Source: Burkholderiaceae bacterium (GTDB taxonomy: Bacteria > Pseudomonadota > Gammaproteobacteria > Burkholderiales > Burkholderiaceae_C). From it: a DNA stretch of 11,431 bases. Both the position numbers and the translations under genes were made by a program. Under the pieces are notes generated by a model, which did no database searches, was not told the DNA's origin, and saw nothing but the letters and a program-made list of their open reading frames with translations. Below, one piece after another: positions 7,339-11,431 of the stretch (positions within the stretch are counted from its first letter, which is position 1; every line of letters starts with the position of its first letter). The DNA lies in assembly GCA_025458585.1 (NCBI GenBank), contig JALOSD010000037.1, positions 1-11,431 on the forward strand. The letters run 5' to 3'.

Positions 7339-7440
7339 GCTGCCACCGCCCGTCGGCGAGAACGCCCCTCGCGTCGATCCGGGCATGGACGGTGGACGAT
7401 GTCTTGCGTCGGCGCGGCGTCGTGGGGGCGTCGGCGGACC
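7339..7440. other. Convergent intergenic spacer between hicA remnant and the 83-residue gene
   Basis: This holds 102 bases where two transcription units meet. CCACCGCCC at 7343-7351 and GGACGGTGG at 7387-7395 form an imperfect inverted repeat (8 of 9) around a 35-base spacer. No compact hairpin followed by a T-run was found on either strand, so no terminator is called. Confidence 0.3.
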
Positions 7441-7692
7441 TCAAGTCGCGTCGAGCCAGCGCACCAGGTAGTACAGCCGCAGGCCTTCCGACGAGCGCGA
7501 CGGGCCCATCACTTCGGCAGCGTGACGGTGGCGCGCGGGGTCGGCGTGCGCGATCGCGGCGTCGGCCGTCGGCATCGGCTCGACGCAGGTCTCGGGGAAT
7601 CGCTTGCGGCTGCCGCGGTGCACGCTGACGACGGCCCAGCAGCGCGTGACGAGCTGCGACGCTTCGGGGTCGAGCGTGAGGCCGCCCTTCAT
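7441..7692 (-). CDS. Small protein of unknown function, last gene of the MoxR/VWA cluster
   Basis: This is an 83-residue protein that I do not recognise. It has no signal peptide or membrane segment. It has two cysteines (C18 and C36, the latter in ETCVEPMP), a His/Ala-rich middle (AIAHADPARHRHAAEVMGPS) and a hydrophobic aromatic end (LRLYYLVRWLDAT). The ATG at 7692 lies seven bases after the DsrS-like gene's stop, reading TGAGCCGGCGATG, so it is very probably co-translated with that gene. Strand, spacing and GC-skewed third positions support real coding. No function is assigned; its fixed place in the cluster would make it a candidate accessory subunit. Confidence 0.7.
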   Translation of the reverse strand: MKGGLTLDPEASQLVTRCWAVVSVHRGSRKRFPETCVEPMPTADAAIAHADPARHRHAAEVMGPSRSSEGLRLYYLVRWLDAT

Positions 7693-7699
7693 CGCCGGC

Positions 7700-8770
7700 T
7701 CACGGCGTCGTGCGCAGCACGTCCAGGTGCTGCAGCAGCGGCTGCAGCACCGGCGCGAGGTGCCGGCGCATCAGCGGGCCGACGGCGGTCGTGCGGCCGA
7801 GGACCGGTTCGGCGGCGGCGCGGCCGGTGGCGGCGAGCGCGCAGACGGCTGCGTGCACCGCGGGCGGCACGTCGGGCAGTGCGGGCGGCGCGTCGCGCGC
7901 GTCGGCGAACCACGCGGCCGCGGCGTCGAGCACGCGAAAGGTCGCGTCGTGCGTCGGTGGCTTCTCGAGCGCGAGCGCGAGCGCGCGCAGGAAGCCCTGG
8001 CCTTCGGCCGACGCGCAGCGCACGAGCAGCGCGGCGAGCGGCTGCCCGGCCTGCGCCGCGGCCGCGACGGGTGCCGGCACGGCGCGCGCCGGCGCCGGCG
8101 GCAGCGTCAGCGGCGCGTGCGCGAGCCAGCCGATCAGGTAGTGCGGGCGGTGCTGCGCCGCGCGCCACAGCCGCCCGCGTGCCGCGGCGTCGAGCAGCCC
8201 GGCCGCGGCCACCGCGGCGACGGAGGCGATCGCCGCGTCGGGGTCCTCCTCGAACGGCAGGTGCTCGAGCAGGTGCTGCGCGAGCACCGGGCCCATCGCG
8301 CCGCGGCGCACCGCGTCGTGGCCGAGCATCGCGCGAGCGGTGTCGCTGGTCGGCTGCGCCCACCACACGCGGCGCGCGAGTTCGTCGGTGAGGTTCGCCG
8401 ACAGCGACACGGCGGTCACCGCCTCGGGCTCGCCCAGGCGCAGCAGCGCCTCGAGATTCTTCGGGCTCGCGTGGCCGCTGCGCGTCCAGCGGCGCAGGTG
8501 CACCGGGTAGCCGCCAGGCGAGCCCATCGCGTGGCCGGCGAGCGCCTCGCGCACGCGCATCAGGTAGCGCTCGGCGCGCGTGTCGGGGTGCAGCGCCACC
8601 CGGGCCTCGCCGCGCGGCGTCAGCGCGTGCAGCGCCAGCGCCCCTTCGTCGAGGCGCACGGCGTGCACCTCGCCGGCCAGCAGCACGGCCAGGCGCAGCG
8701 CGTCTTCGGAGGCGAGTTGGTCGAGCGCCACGGCAGGCGCCGATGATGGCACCGCCGGCGGCCCGGGCAT
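7700..8770 (-). CDS. DsrS-like conserved cytoplasmic protein
   Basis: This 356-residue protein resembles the family annotated as sulfur reduction protein DsrS, a soluble protein first described in the dsr cluster of Allochromatium. Telling stretches are MRVREALAGHAMGSPGGYPVHLRRWTR (about 71-97), LLRLGEPEAV, DELARRVWWAQPT (129-141) and HLLEHLPFEED. No signal peptide or membrane segment is visible; the rest is alanine-rich and helical. The start is ATG at 8770; an in-frame GTG at 8806 would add 12 residues. No dsr genes are present here, so a sulfur-oxidation role should not be assumed from the name. The gene is third in a minus-strand series, 72 bases after the VWA gene stop and 7 bases before the 83-residue gene. 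The family call rests on remembered sequence patterns, so it is tentative; that it is a real gene is near certain. Confidence 0.75.
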   Translation of the reverse strand: MPGPPAVPSSAPAVALDQLASEDALRLAVLLAGEVHAVRLDEGALALHALTPRGEARVALHPDTRAERYLMRVREALAGHAMGSPGGYPVHLRRWTRSGHASPKNLEALLRLGEPEAVTAVSLSANLTDELARRVWWAQPTSDTARAMLGHDAVRRGAMGPVLAQHLLEHLPFEEDPDAAIASVAAVAAAGLLDAAARGRLWRAAQHRPHYLIGWLAHAPLTLPPAPARAVPAPVAAAAQAGQPLAALLVRCASAEGQGFLRALALALEKPPTHDATFRVLDAAAAWFADARDAPPALPDVPPAVHAAVCALAATGRAAAEPVLGRTTAVGPLMRRHLAPVLQPLLQHLDVLRTTP

Positions 8771-8771
8771 G

Positions 8772-8783
8772 CTGCCCGTTCGG
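8772..8783. repeat. Small inverted repeat just upstream of the DsrS-like start
   Basis: GCCCGTTCGGGC folds as a 4-bp GC stem with a 4-base loop, directly before the ATG at 8770. It overlaps the weak ribosome-binding region and could affect initiation. Short GC repeats of this size are common in DNA of this composition. Confidence 0.3.
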
Positions 8784-8842
8784 GCTACCCGGTATGGGGA
8801 GGCCACACGGGCCGCCGCCGGCGAGCGGCGTCGGTCGGCGCC

Positions 8843-10078
8843 TCAGCCGAGTGCGATGCGCCGCCCCCACGGCACCGGCGCGCGCCCCTTGACGAGCCAC
8901 AGCACCGGGTACTCGGGCACGCGCGCCGGGAACGTGCCCCGGGCATCGGTGAAGTAGACGAGCGCGTCGGGGCGGCGGCCCTCGCGCTCGACCCAGTCGA
9001 ACACCGGGCGGAAGTCGGTGCCGCCGCCGCCGGCGAGCTGCGCCGGCACCTCGAGCGGCTCCCACGGCTCGGCGATCCACGGCGTGCCGTCGGCGAGCGC
9101 GCTGTCGCACGCCAGCAGCGTCGTGCGCACGCTGAGCGTGCCCTTCAGCGCGTCGAGCTCGGCGACGAACTGCGCGATGTCGCCGTCGCTCACCGAGCCC
9201 GACGTGTCGATCGCGACGACGAGGTCGCCTGCGGCGCTGCGCAGGCTCGGCAACAGTGCGTCGCCTTCGCGGCGCGACGGGCGCAGCCACGAGTAGTCTT
9301 CGCGCGCGGTCTGCGCGAGGTATTGCGCGAGCGCCGCGCGCCACGACACGCGCGGCGCGAGCCCCTCGTCGACGAGGCGCGCGAGCGCGCCGGCGAGCTT
9401 GCCCGCCTCGCGCGCGCGCTGCGCCGCGGCGGCGAGGTGGCGCTGCCACTGGCGGTGCAGGTGCTCGCGCTCGGTGGCGGCGAGCGGCGGCGGGCGTGCG
9501 GCGCCGCCGTCGCCGGCGCCCGAACCCGCGGCGGATGGCTTCGAGCCGGCACCGCCGCCGCCACCACCCGGTTCGTCGCGCGGCTCGCCGTCGCCGCGCC
9601 CGCCCTGGCCGCCGTCGTCGCCGTCCCAGGCGTGATCGTCGAGCGTGTCGTCGTCGAGGCTGTCGTCGAGGCAGGGGTAGATCTCCTCGGCGCTCAGGCC
9701 TCGGTACAGCGGCAGCACCTGGGCGCCGGGCGGCGGCGCGAGGCCCTCGTCGAGCAGCAGCGGGTTGACCGCGAAGTCGCACGCCAGGTCCCAGCGCCGC
9801 TGCACGCGGTGGCCGCGCCGGGCGAAGTGGCCGAGCGCACAGTGCAGCGCCTCGTGCGCGAGCGCGAACTGCAGCTCGGCCGGCTTCAGCGACGCGATCC
9901 ACTGCGGGTTGTAGTAGAGCGCACGGGCGTCGGTGGCGGTGGTCGCGCACCAGCGGCCGGCCGCCTTCAGCGGCAGGCGCAGCGCCAGCGCGCCGAGGAA
10001 CGGATGGTCGAGGATCAGCCGCGTGCGCGCCGCGGCGAGCCGTCGCGCGGCGTCGTCGGCCGGCGCCGGCTCAGTCAT
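8843..10078 (-). CDS. HExxH metallopeptidase-like plus von Willebrand A-like protein (DUF2201 type, COG3864)
   Basis: This is a 411-residue cytoplasmic protein with two domains. The N-terminal part (1-135) holds HEALHCALGH at 75-84, a zinc-peptidase-type HExxH with a downstream GH, as in the putative metallopeptidase half of the family. An acidic then Gly/Ala-rich linker spans about 137-198 (LDDSLDDDTLDDHAWDGDDGG). The C-terminal VWA-like part shows the metal-ion-dependent adhesion site: DTSGS at 291-295, T354 and D355 in GGGGTDFRP, and D378 in FTDARG. Such proteins occur with MoxR ATPases. Here the ATG at 10078 overlaps the MoxR stop by 8 bases (ATGACTGA), which points to coupled translation and probably to a complex. 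Both motifs look complete. Whether the peptidase site is active, and on what, is unknown. Confidence 0.92.
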   Translation of the reverse strand: MTEPAPADDAARRLAAARTRLILDHPFLGALALRLPLKAAGRWCATTATDARALYYNPQWIASLKPAELQFALAHEALHCALGHFARRGHRVQRRWDLACDFAVNPLLLDEGLAPPPGAQVLPLYRGLSAEEIYPCLDDSLDDDTLDDHAWDGDDGGQGGRGDGEPRDEPGGGGGGAGSKPSAAGSGAGDGGAARPPPLAATEREHLHRQWQRHLAAAAQRAREAGKLAGALARLVDEGLAPRVSWRAALAQYLAQTAREDYSWLRPSRREGDALLPSLRSAAGDLVVAIDTSGSVSDGDIAQFVAELDALKGTLSVRTTLLACDSALADGTPWIAEPWEPLEVPAQLAGGGGTDFRPVFDWVEREGRRPDALVYFTDARGTFPARVPEYPVLWLVKGRAPVPWGRRIALG

Positions 10079-11051
10079 AGAGCAGCACGTCGGCCGCGCG
10101 CTCGGCCCAGCGCTTGAACGCCGGCACGGCGAACAGGGGCGCGCCGAGGCTGCGGTGCAGGTCGGCCACCAGCATCACGCCCATTTCGCGCGTGGGCAGC
10201 CGCTCGGCGTAGTCGAGGACGTGGCCCCACGTGCGCACGGCCTCGGGCGTGCCCTTGGCGCGCAGCGCGCGGCCCACCAGCGCGGCGGCCACCGCGTACT
10301 GCAGGTCGATCTCGTCGGGCACCGCGGCGTCGCGGCCGTCGACGATGGCGTCGAGGTCGGGCAGGCGCTCGAGCGTCGCGAGGTAGGCGGCGCACTCGAC
10401 GCCGGCGGCGGCGCCGACGCAGCCGGCGAGCGCGCCTTGCAGCAGCGCCGGGCGGTCGCCGAACTTGCGCAGCGCGCGGTGCGCGAACTCCCACGAGCGC
10501 GGGCTCGGGAACGCCATCTCGCCGGCGAGCGTGCGCGCCGGGTCGAAGTCGAACAGCAGCTCGGGCTTGAAGCGCAGGAAGCCGATCAGCCGCTCGTCGA
10601 TGCCCTGCGCCCACGCCCACTGCACCCAGTCGTCGAGGTCGACCTCGACCTCGAAATGCGCGAAGCGGTTGGCCAGCGGCGCGGGCATCGCGTAGGTCAC
10701 GCCGCGGTCGCCCTGACGGTTGCCGGCGGCGAAGATGGCCCAGCCGGGCGGGATCGCGTACTCGCCCAGGCGCCGGTCGAGGATCAGCTGGTACGCCGCC
10801 GCCGACACCGCCGGCGCCGCGCTCGTGATCTCGTCGAGGAACAGCACGCCGCGCGGGCCGTGGCGTTGGGCGTCCGGCAGCATCGCGGGCGTCGCCCACT
10901 GCACGAGATCGCCGACGCGAAACGGGATGCCGCGCAGGTCCGATGGCTCCATCTGCGACAGCCGCACGTCGACCATCGGCACGCCGTGGCGCTGCGCGAG
11001 TTGCGCCACCAGCCCCGACTTGCCGACCCCCGGCGGGCCCCACAGCATCAC
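10071..11051 (-). CDS. MoxR-family AAA+ ATPase
   Basis: This is a 326-residue AAA+ ATPase expected to remodel or help mature partner proteins using ATP, together with the VWA protein that follows. Walker A is GPPGVGKS (5-12), Walker B is LFLDE (70-74), sensor 1 is AAGN (108-111) and the probable arginine finger is R129 in LANRF; the C-terminal lid is helical. The start is uncertain. GTG at 11051 or ATG at 11048 puts Walker A almost at the N-terminus. The same frame upstream reads DAQVLDREFLATAEGHHTPV, which looks like true family sequence, but it contains no ATG, GTG or TTG before an in-frame TAG at 11139-11141. Either a non-standard start is used or a base error is present. The stop overlaps the VWA gene start. 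It is first of the four-gene cluster. Confidence 0.9.
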   Translation of the reverse strand: MMLWGPPGVGKSGLVAQLAQRHGVPMVDVRLSQMEPSDLRGIPFRVGDLVQWATPAMLPDAQRHGPRGVLFLDEITSAAPAVSAAAYQLILDRRLGEYAIPPGWAIFAAGNRQGDRGVTYAMPAPLANRFAHFEVEVDLDDWVQWAWAQGIDERLIGFLRFKPELLFDFDPARTLAGEMAFPSPRSWEFAHRALRKFGDRPALLQGALAGCVGAAAGVECAAYLATLERLPDLDAIVDGRDAAVPDEIDLQYAVAAALVGRALRAKGTPEAVRTWGHVLDYAERLPTREMGVMLVADLHRSLGAPLFAVPAFKRWAERAADVLLYD

Positions 11052-11145
11052 CGGCGTGTGGTGACCCTCGGCGGTGGCGAGGAATTCGCGGTCGAGGACC
11101 TGGGCATCGGGGCTGGGGCAGCGGGTCGGGCGACCAGTCTAGCGG

Positions 11146-11167
11146 CGCGGGCCGCGCGCCGCCCGCG
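11146..11167 (-). terminator. Possible hairpin terminator after the histidine kinase gene
   Basis: CGCGGGC (11146-11152) and GCCCGCG (11161-11167) form a perfect 7-bp GC stem with an 8-base loop. It begins 17 bases after the kinase stop codon. No T-run follows on the minus strand (GCCGCTAGACTGG), so it is not a classical intrinsic terminator. It could still separate the kinase transcript from the MoxR cluster. Confidence 0.3.
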
Positions 11168-11184
11168 GCGTGGCCGGCCTGCCG

Positions 11185-11431
11185 TCAGCCCGGCGCTGGC
11201 GATGCGGCGAGCGTGAAGCCGACCTTCGTGACGCCGCCGCGCGACTCAGCCAGCGTCGAGCCGGCGTGCATGCGCGCGATGGCGGCGACGATCGCCAGCC
11301 CGAGACCGTGGTGCTGCTGGCCGTCGTCGCAGCAGCGCGACGCGTCGCCGCGGAAGAAGCGGTCGAACAGGCGCGGCAGCGAGGCGGCGTCGATCTCGGC
11401 GCCTGCGTTCTGCACGACGACCTGCACGTGA
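11185..11431 (-). CDS. Sensor histidine kinase, C-terminal ATP-binding part (5' end outside the window)
   Basis: About 82 C-terminal residues of a membrane sensor kinase are visible. They show the ATP-binding domain boxes in order: the G1-like box in VQNAGAEI, the F box LFDRFFRGDAS, and the G2 box HHGLGLAIVAAIARMHAG, then the final strand VTKVGFTLAASPAPG and TGA at 11185-11187. The NAGAEI and DRFFRGD spelling resembles heavy-metal/CusS-like or QseC-type kinases of proteobacteria. A response regulator gene probably lies upstream, beyond the right edge. The Cys-Cys-Asp-Asp run just before G2 (RCCDDGQQHHG) is slightly unusual but lies in the variable lid. The frame is open to the edge, so sensor, membrane and phospho-acceptor regions cannot be judged. 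Confidence 0.88.
   Translation of the reverse strand, partial: HVQVVVQNAGAEIDAASLPRLFDRFFRGDASRCCDDGQQHHGLGLAIVAAIARMHAGSTLAESRGGVTKVGFTLAASPAPG

Noticed and set aside
7700..8770. Inference that the organism oxidises sulfur through a Dsr pathway
   Set aside because: Only a DsrS-like gene is present, with no dsrAB, dsrEFH or other pathway genes nearby, and the neighbours point to a MoxR/VWA context.
7689..9950. 753-codon minus-strand frame across the VWA and DsrS-like genes
   Set aside because: It is an alternate frame of two well-supported genes; the product is nearly all Arg, Ala and Pro.
8843..11051. Identity as RavA-ViaA
   Set aside because: The VWA protein has an N-terminal HExxH domain and is of the DUF2201 type. 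The ATPase is much shorter than RavA and lacks its extra C-terminal domains.

Overview
This window is very GC-rich chromosomal DNA with strong codon-position bias, roughly 70% or more GC by eye. It is most consistent with a betaproteobacterium of the Burkholderiales type. That placement rests on overall gene resemblance: a membrane-anchored TAXI receptor, a MoxR/VWA pair beside a DsrS-like protein, and a Mak-like ROK kinase. No marker gene was available to confirm it. I recognise eleven protein genes (one broken, two cut by the window edges). I saw no rRNA, tRNA, CRISPR array, insertion sequence or integrase. Many very long open frames on the opposite strands are artefacts of GC bias.

Left block, minus strand, read right to left (4223 to 1): a membrane-anchored TAXI-family solute receptor with two transmembrane segments and a cytoplasmic tail, then a three-domain Xaa-Pro aminopeptidase (M24B), then a ROK-family sugar kinase whose C-terminal end leaves the window. 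The gaps are 28 and 13 bases, so this is a probable operon. A plus-strand class I/II aminotransferase (4291-5517) diverges from it across 67 bases. The aminotransferase converges with a minus-strand periplasmic di-haem cytochrome-c peroxidase (6723-5518), and the two stop codons directly abut in TGATCA.

Middle: a small plus-strand toxin-antitoxin locus in the order hicB then hicA. hicB looks intact. hicA carries an in-frame TAG early in the gene and a one-base deletion later, so it is a pseudogene unless one or both are sequencing errors.

Right block, minus strand (11051 to 7441): a MoxR-type AAA+ ATPase, a protein combining an HExxH metallopeptidase-like domain with a C-terminal von Willebrand A-like domain (DUF2201 type), a DsrS-like cytoplasmic protein, and an 83-residue protein of unknown function. 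Overlap or short spacing (8-base overlap, 72-base gap, 7-base gap) suggests joint expression. MoxR and VWA partners usually act together in remodelling or maturing other proteins, so the two downstream proteins are candidate partners or clients. At the right edge is the C-terminal catalytic end of a sensor histidine kinase on the same strand, separated from the MoxR gene by about 130 bases that contain a strong GC hairpin.

The most interesting points are the MoxR / HExxH-VWA / DsrS-like / small-protein module, the two-membrane-segment TAXI receptor without a TRAP permease in view, and the inactivated hicA beside an intact hicB.
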